Positions 1 through 12,666 of a stretch of 64,000 nucleotides of DNA are shown one piece after another. Position numbers and translations under genes: made by a program. Position 1 is the stretch's first letter. The number at the start of each line of letters is the position of its first letter. The DNA is from Colletotrichum lupini (lineage: Eukaryota > Ascomycota > Sordariomycetes > Glomerellales > Glomerellaceae): contig NC_064678.1 of the NCBI RefSeq assembly GCF_023278565.1, forward strand, positions 6,076,001 through 6,140,000, read 5' to 3'. Below the pieces are notes generated by a model that saw nothing but the letters and a program-made list of their open reading frames with translations, did no database searches and was not told the origin of the DNA.

Positions 1-679
1 CCTTTCACACACCTGCGATAAATGACTTTAACGTTGTATGCTCAACTGACGTCCACGCCCATTGACAAGTCCCATGCATCAGTCAAGGGTGTACGACTGC
101 GATCTTTCGGCGGGAGTTTGCCGTAATAGCCGATATCGCCGTCACGATCTCTGTTCATACGGTTGCGTACGTGGCAGAGGAAGAGATTGGGATACCAGTG
201 TAATACTTCCGGAGCTCGCGGGGTCCTCTTGTATCCGAGTTAACCGCCTCCCCCCCCCCCCCCCTTCTCGGGTGATATTATAGCCGCAAAATTCAATGAT
301 TCGTGCGCTCGACTAGGTCTACTGTTGCAATATGCAAAAGTGAATTTGGTTGGGTGAGAATAGCCTGAGAAGCCATCATTAATCTAGGCTCCTTGCTGGG
401 CCCATCAGCGAGCCTTCATGTCCTTGGCGTCAAGGAGTTGACGACAGTCAAGCGACATAAGTATGTTTGATCAATATTCAGGTATTTGCCCCCACGGAAA
501 AACTACAAGAAGGCGCAGGCTCCAGTATCAACATTAGAGATGTCCATCGCCCAAGCAGCTTTCCATGCCACTTCGCTAGAGACAACTTTTTCAAACCAAA
601 GGTGAGCAGCGCCGATGGTGCCTCAAATTTGCCGGGTCCATGAAGCTGATCGTATGATACCAGCAACAACTAGCCCGCA
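1..679. other. No gene recognised
   Basis: This stretch has ordinary base composition and only short open frames without recognisable motifs. It contains a run of 15 cytosines at 250-264. The last part is presumably the promoter and leader of the small secreted protein that starts at 680. Confidence 0.5.
250..264. repeat. Poly-C tract (15 C)
   Basis: An uninterrupted run of 15 C residues in otherwise mixed sequence. It is probably a slippage-prone mononucleotide repeat or an assembly-sensitive site. No function is inferred. Confidence 0.9.
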
Positions 680-940
680 ATGAAGTTCACTGCCGCCATC
701 TGCCTTGTTGCAGGCTATGTCAGCCTCGCTGCTGCTGCCGGTTGCCAGGTCGAGCTCCTTAACATTAACCAGGCAGTTGTTGGCACTGGTTGCGTGCAAA
801 TGAACTACTACGCCAACATCTACGACTCCACCAGACGCGCAGGCTACACTGTCAACGCTAACAGCAACTGCGGCCTTAGCTTCGGCAACATTCAAGTTAT
901 CCCCGATGGGTACTCCTTGCGTCAAGCAGGCTACTGTTAA
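680..940 (+). CDS. Small secreted 4-cysteine protein (candidate effector)
   Basis: A single-exon frame of 86 residues. Residues 1-20 form a clear signal peptide: Lys at position 3, a hydrophobic core, and an AAAA-G cleavage region. The mature part is about 66 residues with four cysteines, the first near the mature N-terminus and the last being the final residue before the stop. It is rich in Asn, Gly and Tyr. I recognise no family. Small size, a secretion signal, an even cysteine number and a position about 350 bp from a RIP-degraded repeat block are typical of fungal effector candidates, but effector function is inference. No intron is needed. The start is the first ATG and directly gives the signal peptide. 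Confidence 0.65.
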   Translation: MKFTAAICLVAGYVSLAAAAGCQVELLNINQAVVGTGCVQMNYYANIYDSTRRAGYTVNANSNCGLSFGNIQVIPDGYSLRQAGYC

Positions 941-1289
941 ATGGAGAGGCGTCGGCATCAATCTCGATGATTCCTATGGAGAAGGTTCTTGGGTATTATA
1001 TAATAAAGACATCAATTCTAGTAAAGCATTGTTTCGTTGTATGCAATCCTATCAATCTATAGTTTATTGGCTTATCGTTGTCATTAACTGATGATGTCAA
1101 GATCGCTTTGCTGGCCATCAAGTTGACGGAACGAGTGCACATAGCACAACGGTTCCTACTAGCCTTCACTATTAATTGCCATAGAATAGAGATCCCCGAA
1201 GGAATAATCGACGCTGTAGAGTTAAGTCCTGTCCTCTGCTTTCTTATCCGATCTTGCCGACGCTACTAGTAACATAATATTACGTAATA
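941..1289. other. Intergenic transition into AT-rich block
   Basis: No supported gene. Composition changes gradually here, from mixed sequence at the 3' side of the secreted-protein gene to TA-rich sequence after about 1270. Confidence 0.5.
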
Positions 1290-4200
1290 AGGATAGTAAT
1301 CGTACCTCACAAAGTGCCCGTCACGTGCTAAATCACGTATCTATCTTAAATATCGTATATATAGACCTTTTCCTTTTATCTATTTCTATTTTAATAATTA
1401 AACTATTTTTATTATACTCTATATACCTATTACTACGTATTATAACTTATAATAATTATAAACCTAGCTCTTAATTAAAACCCTATATTATAATAACGTA
1501 TTTATTAATATAATTCTTACGATTTTTTTAAAATAATTAACTTATTTATACTTACTTTAGCCTAAGCTAAATTAATAAGCTATAATAGTTAAATTAAATA
1601 GTTTAACGTACTTTATATTATAAATAAGGGCGTTAGGGTTTAAAAATACGTCGACTTAAACGCTCTAAATTCTAATATATTCCTTAACCCCTTTATAATA
1701 CTTATTTTACCCTTAGAATTTAAATAATTAGTTATAACTTATAATAAAAAAGAATTATAAGCTTACTAAGCCCGTTATAAAGCGTTTAAAAACGACTAAA
1801 GAAACTAAGAAATCCTTTACTAATAGTTTTTAAATATAACTCTTAATACGAACTTTTTAACTTTTTTAAATATAAGTAACTTATAAAACTAAGCTAGGTT
1901 TCTTTTTATAAAACTAGTTATATTACTTATTTTACGTAAATAAATCTATCCCTATACTATATTTATAAAAATGATTTATATACTTAAGAGTATTTAAAAA
2001 TAATAAGAGCTTAATATTAAATATAAATAACTTATAGTTTATAAACGTAATATTATTAATATATATATTAAAGTCCTCGCTTAGTAACTAATAAAATTAA
2101 TTAATATTATATTATATAAATACGTATTTTAAAAAGCTATTAAGAACGGTACTAAGTTTAGTATATAACGAATCGTTAAATATTTAAAATAGGAATTTAT
2201 ACCCCCCGAATTAATAATAAAAAATACGGTTTAAAAGGAATATTAATAAGCCTTTAATAAAGCGAGGACTAGAATTAATTTTTAATATTAATATAAAAAG
2301 TAATAGTCTACTTATTTCTAAGCTAAAACGTATAATATTTTAAAAATTAGTAAAAAAATTACCGTACTTAACTTTTTAATTATAATTAAGTCTAAACTTA
2401 ACCCTATATAGGGCTAATATATATATAAAACCTTTAGTAAATTAATAGTTTTTAAAACGTATATAAGGACCCTCGAGGAGATTATATATATATTTAGCTT
2501 AGTAACTTAGGATATATATACTAAACGACTTTTAAGTTAAAGAGGGGCTTATTTTACTTTTATTAAACGCTCTAACTTAATTAATAACGTAAATAATAAA
2601 AATAACGTTATATACTTTTATAATTACGTATACTTATAATACCCTATAGTATATTAAAAATTAAAATAAATATTTATAAACTAAAACGCTAGTAAATTAT
2701 TAATACGAATACTAAGGAGCTATATAAAAAAAGTCCTCGCTATTATTAAATTAAATAAATAAAAATTACTTTATAATAAGTTTAAAAAAGCTAATTAGCT
2801 AAGGAACGATAGAACCCTTAAAAAATTTAGGTTTTTAAAAAGATTTTCTAACTAATTTATAATAAGCTTATTAATAAACTAAGACGAGGGCTACGTAGTT
2901 ATTATATTTATAAAAAGTTAAGACTTAGAAATAAATATAATTTTTAGTACCCTTATAAATAGTGCTTATCCCCTTTTTTAAAATATAGTAATAAATAACT
3001 ATAGAGTAATATATTTAATTAATAATAAAAGCTTATTTAAACCTAAGAGTTACGTATTATTAAGTAATAAAAACTATATTAAATTAAGAATTATTATACT
3101 ACTTATTATTATACGTAATACTCGTATTATAAAGGGCGTTTTAAACGGACTTAAAAGAAAAGGAACTTACGATTTAAAGCTCTAAAACGTTACTTATATT
3201 AAGGGATTCTATATTAATATAGTTTTAAAAACTTTACTAAATAGAAACGTATTTTAGTATTATAATTTAGATTATATTTTATAATAAAGAACGCTTTATA
3301 AGAGTATTATTAAAAAGTAGCTTATTTAAAAAAATAATCTAGTCTTTTTTAAATATAAGCTCTTCTAATCCTATTTTTGTTTTATAAACCTTAAGTATAT
3401 CTTATAAAACCTAGTTAGTATTATATTACTAATTAGCTATAGAAAATTCTATTACTTATATTAACGTACTTATAAAAAGTTTAATAGCGCGCTTTTTTAA
3501 TACTTTAAAATAAGTTATTTCGGACCTAATACTTTTTATTAATTATTATATAAAACTTAAAGTATACGTATTAAACTTATATTATAAGTTAAGTATAAAG
3601 TATATATATTATTTAATATTAAAATAGTAGTTTTAAAAAGACTACCCTTAAAAAAAGCCTTATAGTTATAGTATTATATATACTAAGATCTTTTTTATTT
3701 CGAACTATTTCTTAATAAATAATAATATATATTTATAGTTTTTAACGAATATAATAAATAGCTTAGGGGGTTCTTTTTAAAAATTAAAATAAAAAAAGAA
3801 GTACTTTTTATATTATAAAGCCTTAAGGTAGCGATTTATTATTAAAATAGGACTTTAATTTACTTTTTTAAAAATAATAATAAGACCGCTCTCTTAATTA
3901 TAAACGTTAAATACGTATATAAAACGTAATATAATAAGCTAAGAATGAGAATAGAACTTCTATTTTTATATATAAAAAAACCTATAAATAATACTAAAAA
4001 AGTAAGTTAATTTATAATTATTAAAGCTTATAAAATATACTTTTTTATAAACCTCCTTACGAATTTATAAAACGAAATAGTATTAATAATAATTTTTATT
4101 TATAATATTACTTTATAAGAGGCTAATAAAAGAGATTTACTTATTATAATAAAAATTAATTAGTAAAAGCGGTATTAATATTAATAATAAACGGGTTATT

Positions 4201-7200
4201 AAGTACGGGATTCTAAACTAGTTACCTCATATTTTAATAGCTTTTATATATATAGTTACTAAGTATACCCTTTTATAAGGATTATAAAAGGGGTATATAT
4301 TAAAAAGAGTTTAAAGTACTTCCCCGCGGGTATATAAAATACTTAGTTAAATATATATTAAAAACGTATAATTTATATAAAATCTAAGTACTTATACTTA
4401 AGTAAGTATTTATTATAAAGAATATTAAGTTTAATAAAAAAGTCTTTTATAATCCTATATATAAAGAGTAAGCTATTATAAATAAATAAGTAAATTTAAT
4501 AATTTAAAAAATATAAAAACTCTTTAATATTAATAATAAGTTAGTTCGAGTACTTAGGGAAATAAATTTAGATTTTAGAAATACTAATACTTAAAATAAC
4601 TTTATAGTTAAGAATAGTATTATTATTAAATTTTTAATTATTTAGGACGCTAAGTAACTAATAAATATATTTTAGGGTATAATAAACAAGGCTAAAAAGG
4701 CTAATATAGTTTTATTATTATTATTAATTTTTAAAATAACCCCCTTATATAAGCTTAGGGGTAGGGGTAAAAAAAGTGATATAATAATTAAGTTATAAAT
4801 AGCTCTACGTAGTTTATAGTCCTCTTTATAAGCGCTTATATATATTATAAAAGTTCTTAAGCTTTTAATTTTTAATAGCTCTTAATAAAACGCTAGAGTA
4901 CGTAGTAAACGAAGTACTAATTATAAAAAAGTAATTCTTAATATTAAAGTTAATATTAATAAGGAACTTTTATAATAAACCTTTATTATTATATAAAAAT
5001 AAAGCTTATAAAAACTACTTTATTAAGTACTAAGTAAAGCTTTATTAGGTTTTAGATATTTAAACCGGGCCCGTAGACCTCTATAACGCTTTAATAATAA
5101 TATTTTTATAACGCTTTTATATTTAAATATAAGAAATAGTAATTATTATAACCGTTTTTAAAACTACTTTTTTTTTATTTTTATACTTAATTAGTAAAAG
5201 GCTATAAAAAATAATAATATAGAATATATAATACTTTATTAAGTAATAAAAAAAGTAATTTATAGGACCTATTTAGAGCGCTCTAAAGGAGTTTAAAAAC
5301 TACGACTTATTAAAATTAATTTTTAAAGCTTATTAAAAAAGTTTAGTAATATTAAATATCTTTTATTATAATTATAAAAGCTATTTAAGAATATTATAAA
5401 TATAAAAATAAAAAAGCTAAGGGATATTAGTATATAAAAAGAGGTTAATTATAATTTCAAATAAAGGATCCTATTTTTATTAAAATAAGTATATATTTAT
5501 AAATACGACGTTAATAACGAGGTTAGCGAGGTAAAAGTACGTATATATATAAAGGGGGATATATAACTACTTAACCCTTTATAAAATATATACGCTTTAA
5601 CGCTTATTATAAAGGCCTTTAGGCTTATAATAATAATAGCTACTTAATTCGACCTTAAAATAAACTAGTATAATATTATTAATATATTCCTTAACGCGCT
5701 TCTTAAGAATAATAAGCTAATAATTATTAAATTCCTAAAAGAATATAAGGTTATTAATAAAATAAGTAAGCTTTAACGCGCTCTATATAGCCTCTAAAAC
5801 TTATTAATTTTTTAGTTTTAAACTTTTATCTTTATATTTTATAATATAAATATAATATATAGCTACGAGGAGATTTATATTTACTAAACTATAAATAAGA
5901 AAATAATACTAATATTTTATATTAATACTTTTATTATTTTATATTATTAAAATAATTAAAAAGTAGCTTAAGGAATCGTTAATAATATAAAAGAATATAT
6001 TAATTTTAAAGAAAATAAACCGATTAATTACTTTTTTAGAGTACGGATTTTATAAAACTATATTATTTATAAAGTTTACCTTATTTACGATATATATATT
6101 AAGCGAGTTACTAAGCGCTTTAACTTTATAAATTTACTATATCTAGCTACCCTTTTTTTTTTAAAAAGAGTTTAAACTAAACGAGGGGTAAATAATAAAA
6201 AAGGAAATAAAGAGCTATTAAAAAAAGGTCGGGAGTATACTTTATATAGCTATTATAATTAAACTAAACGTTACTTTTACTTATTTATAATTATTATAGT
6301 TCTTAACTAACCTAAATATAACTTATATTAAAGTAATTAATCATTATATTTAATATCTCTATATAACGAGATATCTTACGCTCTATTATAGTAATATACT
6401 AAGTACGTAATTATTATTTTTAATTAAAAATATTAGTTTTATAAATAATAAAGTAATATAACGATTATCTTAAGGATATATAATATTCCTTTTTAATAAT
6501 CTAATTTAATAAAAATTAGTACGCTAAGTAATAATTATAATATTAACTACTAAAGCTAAGCTTTTTTATTTTAAAAAAATTATAAAAAAAACTATAGCTC
6601 TAAAGCGCCTTTTTAAGGATATTACCCTTAATTTAGAAGAAATATAGTTAATTAACTATAATAATTAGTAAATAATTTAACTTATTATAAAAAAAAGAAA
6701 AAGAATAGTTATTTAACTTTGCTATATTAATATATAAAATATATAACTAAGATAAGAGTATACTAAAAGTAGCTTCGAAGTTATTTATATATTAATAAAA
6801 AATATATTAATAAATAAACTTATTAAAAACCTTTTACGAACTAAGTTTAAATATTTTTATATATTTCTTAACTTTTATAATACGTAAAAAGCTATTATAA
6901 ATAGCTAAAATAATTAAAAATAATTAATTTAGGCTATACTTAGAAAAACTTAATATTTAAAAATAAATAATAAATAGAACTTAAAGTATAGCCCGGAGGT
7001 TTAAAATAAATAAAATAAAAACCTCTTATAACCCAAAGGCCTAAATTCTTAAAATAACTTTACTTTATAGGGTATATATATATAAAAATAAGACCTAGGC
7101 TTATGCTTATTATTTAAATTCTCAGTTTATAAAGTATATAATTATTAAAAGTATAGTATTATTAAGGAAGAGGGTTAGTATACGTATTAAAAAACGCGTT

Positions 7201-8930
7201 TTATATATTTTAAAATTTATAAAGCTAGGAGTAGTAGGGATAATAGGGGGTATAAGAGCTAAAATAATTATTAAGTTAATAACTTAGGGTATAAAAGCGA
7301 GTAGTATAATAAAAAGTTAATTATAAATAATTATAATAAATATAAAAGAGGACTAAGGGTACGCGTTAAAAAAGTCCTTTATATAGAAGCTAATATAGTT
7401 CTTATATATCCTCTAATTATTATATATTTAACGGACGATATTATAGAACTTAGTAATATTTTATTAAAATTTGTTTTTTATTTTTACCTTTACTAGTTAC
7501 TCGGGCGATTCTCGATATCGATTATACAGTAGTAATATATAGTATTAATAAATACTCCTACTATCTTAATAAACTATCTTTTTTTAGATTTTCTACCTTT
7601 TTAACTTTCCCTCTTATAAAGTTTATAACTACGGATTATTAATAATAATATTAAGTACCTAACGCTACTACTTTATAAGCCTACGTACTTAGCTAAGTTA
7701 GCTACCTTTTTAAGTAATAATAGCTTATAATAGTAGTATTAGAGATGCCCTCGTTACCGTTATTAAATAATATTAACTTTATAATATTTACCCTAGTATT
7801 TTTAATTTTATTTATATATATATATATATTCGTTACCTCGTTTCTTTTATTAAAGTCGAAGATACTTCCCTCGCTATTTATTACTATTACGCTATTACTA
7901 TTACTATTTAACTATTTACTTTAAGTATATTTTATTAAAATACTGAGACGTTATTAATAACTCGTCGACCCTTAGGGCTTTTTTAATAATTAGAAGTTAT
8001 TTAATTTTATAAGTATTATACTAAACGACCCCGAGCTATAAAGAGACTACTTTAATAAATATTATATTAGTAATATTAACTTATAGAAAATAAATAAATA
8101 TATTATAATAAGCGTTACCCTTATTAGCGCCTTTTTAATATAATAAAATATAAATAAGCTTAGACTTAATAATATAATTAGGAGCTTAAAAAGAGCGTAA
8201 GTAAGCGTATTAAATAAGAATATTAAAGAGAGGTCATTATTAAATAAAATAAAAAGAGAAAATAAGGGGTAGTATTTAGTTATTAAAAAAGCGATTAATA
8301 TACTATAGTAGCGGGGTTATTAATATCTTAAGTTTAGTTAGTATTAATAGTTAGTAACGGCTACGGCCGGCTATAATTAGTTATAAAGTTTTGTTAAAGT
8401 ACGTAATAAAGATACTCGATATTAACCCTAATAGACTAGCTTACTTATAAAAGCGAAAATGGCCCCTAATGAGGCAGACCGGACCCTAAAGGGATTTTAT
8501 TAAAATTATAATTAGAAATACGCTTTTTAATAATAAAAAAGGATAATATATTTATAAAAAAAGGAGTATTATTTATAATAATTTTAATAAGGGCCTAGGC
8601 TATTAACTATAAAATAATTAGTATATTAATATACCCTTTAGCTAAATAGCTATTAAAATAGTATATATACTAACTATTACTTTTTATAAAATAATAATTA
8701 CTATCCTTAGGGTCGGTATATTAAAAAGTTATTTTAAAATAGGGTAAGTATTAAATCTCCTATTCCTCGGGAGCCTCTTTTTTAAGCTTCTTAGGGACTA
8801 AGTATATATTAAATAGGCCTAGAATAATAATAAAAACTATACTTATTACGGGGGGTATTTTAGCTTTTTAATATTCTTTTTTATTTTTTATTACTTTTTT
8901 AAAAAGAGCTAGCTTTGTGTTTTTTAAATT
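1290..8930 (+). mobile_element. RIP-degraded retrotransposon block with Copia-type polyprotein remnant
   Basis: About 7.6 kb is extremely TA-rich. CA and TG dinucleotides are scarce and stops occur in every frame, the expected result of repeat-induced point mutation. On the + strand, frames around 6530-6900 still align by eye to a Ty1/Copia RNase H: a degraded T-T-E-A-E-L motif, then K-R-L-F, then a D-N-x-Q-T-I-like segment, then a R-H-V-D-I-H-like segment. Upstream frames at about 2900-4500 have the feel of the protease/pre-integrase and integrase regions, but less securely. I could not define LTRs. Sequence after about 7440 no longer reads as the same polyprotein and is probably a second decayed repeat. 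The outer ends are placed from base composition only, so both boundaries are approximate. Confidence 0.75.
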
Positions 8931-10465
8931 TGGGAATCCCGTATATCTCTCATCATGAGAGACACGGGCTGAAGTCCGCAGATAAAGAACATTGATGAAA
9001 GCCTGAACACCGTGGGGCACCTCGCCATCACACTAAAGAGCTAAGGAATGCTCTGATTCTTTTGCGACCTCTCTTCCATCAGATTGGAGTTACTTGGGGC
9101 TTGTGCTCTCTGGCATAGAGAGAAGGACGCTTTTAGGGGTATCAGGGGTCTAGCCTTGATAATCCTCCTTTCGAGAGGACTTGATGCGACTTTTGGCCTT
9201 TCGTTTCTTGGTTAAGGATGACCGCAGAACTTTTGACATGCGGTCACCTCCGCCGATCTCGTAGAATAATTTCTATGGCGTAGGTTCACCTGTAACTTTG
9301 TGGTTAATGTGGAGAAATGACTATAGTAGACAATCCTGTCACCGCTGCCGTTCGAGGATTTACGAGTTGCTACGGGAGGTAGGCTAGCCACCTGCTTCAG
9401 CGAATCCGGACACCAGTTTTTGCTGTTCGAAACCAACCTGATAGTCGTTCTACCGCGTCATTCCGCGAGACCACGCTGGCCAATTCTAATTATCATGTGG
9501 CGATTGATGATGCAATCGAGTAAGTAAACACACTGGCACGTCCCGAACTGTCGAGGAGACGGCGTGTCGCAAGGTGAGGGGTATTGCACGCCTAAGTATG
9601 GCAGGTCGCAACAGAGCTCCAAGCCAGAACTACCTAGATGGGTGAAGTATAGAAACAGTGCTTCTTGAAGTTGAAAAGCATGGCAAAATACAACGCAGAG
9701 AGGTGTTCCGTGACTCGAAGCCAACAGAACCTCTAGAGGTCATTTTAGTGGCTTCAAGGGATACGCAGAGCTTATGGAGTATATGCAGAGCAACAATGCT
9801 AGAAGCTCGTCTTGTGACGTGATCAGATTGGTAGATTGTGGATGGCTGTGCCATCAACGCTATACACATTAGCCTGTCGTCTTTTCCACCTATGACGCTG
9901 TGGAAACATGTTTCAAGCAAATAGAAAGGAGAGGCTTCAAGCAAAGAAAGACACCGAGTTGTAAGAGTTATCAACGATGCTTCATGTTTGTTAGTGGAAG
10001 TGCTGTGTGCCCTGTGCCTTGATGTGTATGGAGGAATAGTCACTTAGTAATAATGCTGCTACTCTGAGAGTTGCCGTGAACAAAAAGGCGATCAAAAGCT
10101 GGGGAATCAAAAGACCTTAATGATTTCGACCCTTGCACTTGATCAATGCGCCCGGCAAGCGGAAACTGATGGATCAGCGACGCGGGTGTCTCCAGCTGCT
10201 TCATGAAGGTGGGCCTACGGAGTGCTGGCCGCCAGTATCGCGCGAATCATGAACGAATCCGACCGGGAATAATCCACTGAGTACACCTCTTCAACGTTGC
10301 GGCCGATGCAACTGACAAGGGTACGATTTGCTTCTTGTTCATAGACAGACTACAAGTCTTCAAAATGTATATAAACCTTTGGCCGACAACGAAAAGGACA
10401 GCCAGTCAATCCAATTCAAATCATCAATCGTTCTCATTCATTACTTCTACGTCCAAAAGAACACC
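8931..10465. other. Intergenic region without supported gene
   Basis: Composition returns to normal at about 8930. A perfect hairpin sits at the junction: 8-bp arms at 8946-8953 and 8955-8962 around one base. Minus-strand frames of 88 and 137 codons lie at 9458-10043 but show no motif, signal peptide or convincing splice pattern, so I do not call them. The last 150 bp are the promoter and leader of the FAD monooxygenase. Confidence 0.4.
10368..10375 (+). promoter_or_regulatory. TATA box of FAD monooxygenase
   Basis: TATATAAA lies 91 bp upstream of the chosen ATG. The sequence between it and the start is A/C/T-rich, as in fungal leaders. Assignment is by position and consensus only. Confidence 0.45.
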
Positions 10466-11776
10466 ATGTCGCCCAAGTCGAATCCCCATGTTCTCATCAT
10501 CGGTGCCGGGCTAAGCGGCCTCACACTTGCTCAGATACTCCGCAAGAACAACATCTCTTTCTCCATCTTTGAAAGGGACAGTAGAGCCGATGCTAGAGCT
10601 CAAGGATGGGCCATCGCCTTACACGGCCCTCTATTAGCTGAACTATCGGCGTCGATGCCCGCAGACCTTGGCCCCATCGAACAAACCAATCATCTGAGCC
10701 CCCTCGACCATATCCCGGCACAGTTCGTATTCTACGGCGTCAGCAAGCCCTCGTGGCGAGTTGGTGTCACGGACGATGAGACTGGGAAAATTGTTCGTGC
10801 CAACCGTCAGCGTCTCCGTGACTGGCTTCTACAACATCTGCCGGTGCAGTTCAATAAACGTCTAGTACGACTCGAGGAGCAAGACGACAAGGTGGTGGCA
10901 CACTTTGAAGATGGAAGCTCGGAGACCGGAAACATCCTTGTTGGGGCCGAGGGAAGTCGGAGCTTGGTGCGTCGGCACATCTTGGGCGGGCAAGATGTCA
11001 TGACGCCGCTCCCTGTGGGCTCGTTAGTTGGCGAAATTGAACTCGAGGTTAACGAAATGAAGCATCAGCTTGAACTGGGCCATTCTGCCTACATCGTCTT
11101 GGACTCATCGCCCGAGAACCGATGGCAAGCAAGCCTTTTCGCCGCCATGAACAAGATCAGCCCGGATAAGAAGACGGGGTACTTCTACTTCATCCTTCAC
11201 TGGATCGACCAGGAAGCTGCCAAGAGCACAGAAGAGAAGCCATTTTGGACCGTTAACGCCTCACGAGAGGAGTTAATGGCATTCGCGAAAGAAAACACGA
11301 AGAATTATCCCGACAGTCTGCGCGTGTTAGTCGACAAGGTGCCTGTTGAGAGATACAAGAAGCCGGGGATTGTGCTTCAGAGTGTGCAATTGACAGTCGA
11401 TCAACTGCCTGCTGGCAGGATCACTCTGGCCGGGGATGCCGCTCACTCGATGACGCCATGTAAGTATGCAATCATGGATTGAAGGGAAGTCAAAGCTAAT
11501 CCAATCCCCAAAGTCCGGGGAGAGGCCGGTGTTTGTGCACTGACAGATGGCTTGAGGCTGGGCGACGCCATCACAAGCATCCACAACGCTGGGGGAAAGG
11601 GTCCCGATGTGGTGAAGTACATCGGCGAGTATCGCGACGACATGATTGCTAGAGGAGCAAGAGCTATCAGTGTGTCCAATCCGGTGCTAGAGGATCATTC
11701 CAAAGACGCTGAATATGAGTTTTACACGTGTGGAAAGAAGGTCTTGCCGCTCTTTGAAGAGACTATCACCATTTGA
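10466..11776 (+). CDS. FAD-dependent aromatic monooxygenase (salicylate hydroxylase-like)
   Basis: Two exons, 10466-11459 and 11514-11776, encode 418 residues. The intron is 54 nt, starts GTAAGT, has a GCTAAT branch-like site and ends AAG. The start is the ATG in CACCATGTC; an upstream in-frame ATG at 10328 precedes the TATA box and is unlikely. Residues 8-35 hold the dinucleotide-binding GxGxxG motif (G13, G15, G18) followed by an acidic residue in IFERD. GDAAH near residues 323-327 is the second FAD-contacting motif. Splicing completes the family pattern there, giving a proline, then G-E-A-G and a DGLRLGDAI helix. The family (FAD_binding_3) uses NAD(P)H and oxygen to hydroxylate or epoxidise small aromatics and meroterpenoids. 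No pathway partner is next to it, so the substrate is unknown. No targeting signal is seen, so it is probably cytosolic. Confidence 0.88.
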
Positions 11777-12385
11777 TATCTAGTTGCCACTCCCGTCTAT
11801 GTTTTTCCTTCTCTATTAGTTTTCTATTCAGATTTCCTCTCCCTAGACCTCACATACATGAGTCGTAAAACGCGTTGTTTCAAATCCATCGTCAAGTTTG
11901 TGTCTTACTTTGGCCATGTATCCTGCGTTTATCGGCATATTTTGATGAGATGATAGAATGTTACACTACTTAAGCAATTTGTTCCATTAGTACAGTACAC
12001 TCAGCACAAGACTTCCCCCATTGTCACAATAATCAAGATAGAACAAAGGTAGTTTACCCGCAGATCCTGAATGTGCTATCTTGTAATAGTAGGCAGGCAG
12101 GTCTGAGAGGGTGTCAACAGCATGGTGTTACATATCATCCAGCCGAGCTCCCGCCTGGTTGTTATTTGAAGCGCATGAATAACGGAAGGAATGGTTTCAC
12201 TGTTGTAACTCTTTGTTCAATTCAACCATGGTGTTGAGGCACCACAAGGAGCCTAAGTAGCGGGTATCTTGCCGCAACTATTTTGTCCCCCTCAGATAAG
12301 AGTTGTAGATACGACCTGCAACTCTGCGGCAAGTGGGCGCGCTATAGGCACATAGTCAAGGCGACCCTAATGCTAGCTGGATACT
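11777..12385. other. 3' region between convergent genes
   Basis: This holds the 3' ends of the convergent FAD monooxygenase and 6-Cys peptide genes. I see no additional gene, RNA or repeat. Confidence 0.5.
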
Positions 12386-12666
12386 TCATTTAGGGCAGTT
12401 GGCCACATTGGAAGACCCAGGACCGTTTCTCGTGCAAGACTGTCCTTCCTTCCCGTCACAACTGCCTGAAGAGCAAAACAAGCGGACGCCGCTGATGTTC
12501 TCTTGACATTCCCCCTTGGCCGTGCATTTACCCTCCTGAGCCTATTTGACGATCCGACACGCAGATTAGTGGACTGATTTAGAGAGAGGTGGCTGGTTTG
12601 ACGACATACCAGAGCAGTGGTTGCAAAACCAAGCACCGCAGCGATGAGAAGCTTGTTGACCTGCAT
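12386..12666 (-). CDS. Small secreted 6-cysteine protein, spliced (candidate effector)
   Basis: The gene appears only when an intron is removed. Exon 1 (12610-12666) encodes a 19-residue hydrophobic leader with Lys at position 5. The intron (12542-12609, 68 nt) starts GTATGT, has a CTAAT branch site and ends TAG. Exon 2 (12386-12541) encodes 51 residues and stops with TGA. The 70-residue product has a signal peptide likely cleaved after A-L-A, leaving about 49 residues with six cysteines spaced C-x5-C-x10-C-x4-C-x7-C-x12-C, rich in Gly, Ser, Lys and Asn. An even cysteine number in a very small mature domain suggests three disulfides, as in effectors or antimicrobial peptides. I recognise no family. 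Reading through the intron gives an alternative 97-residue frame that lacks the cysteine pattern. A TATA-like element lies about 80 bp upstream. Confidence 0.75.

Noticed and set aside
1290..7200. Terminal LTR pair for the first Copia remnant
   Set aside because: I compared both ends by eye and found no convincing long direct repeat or target duplication.
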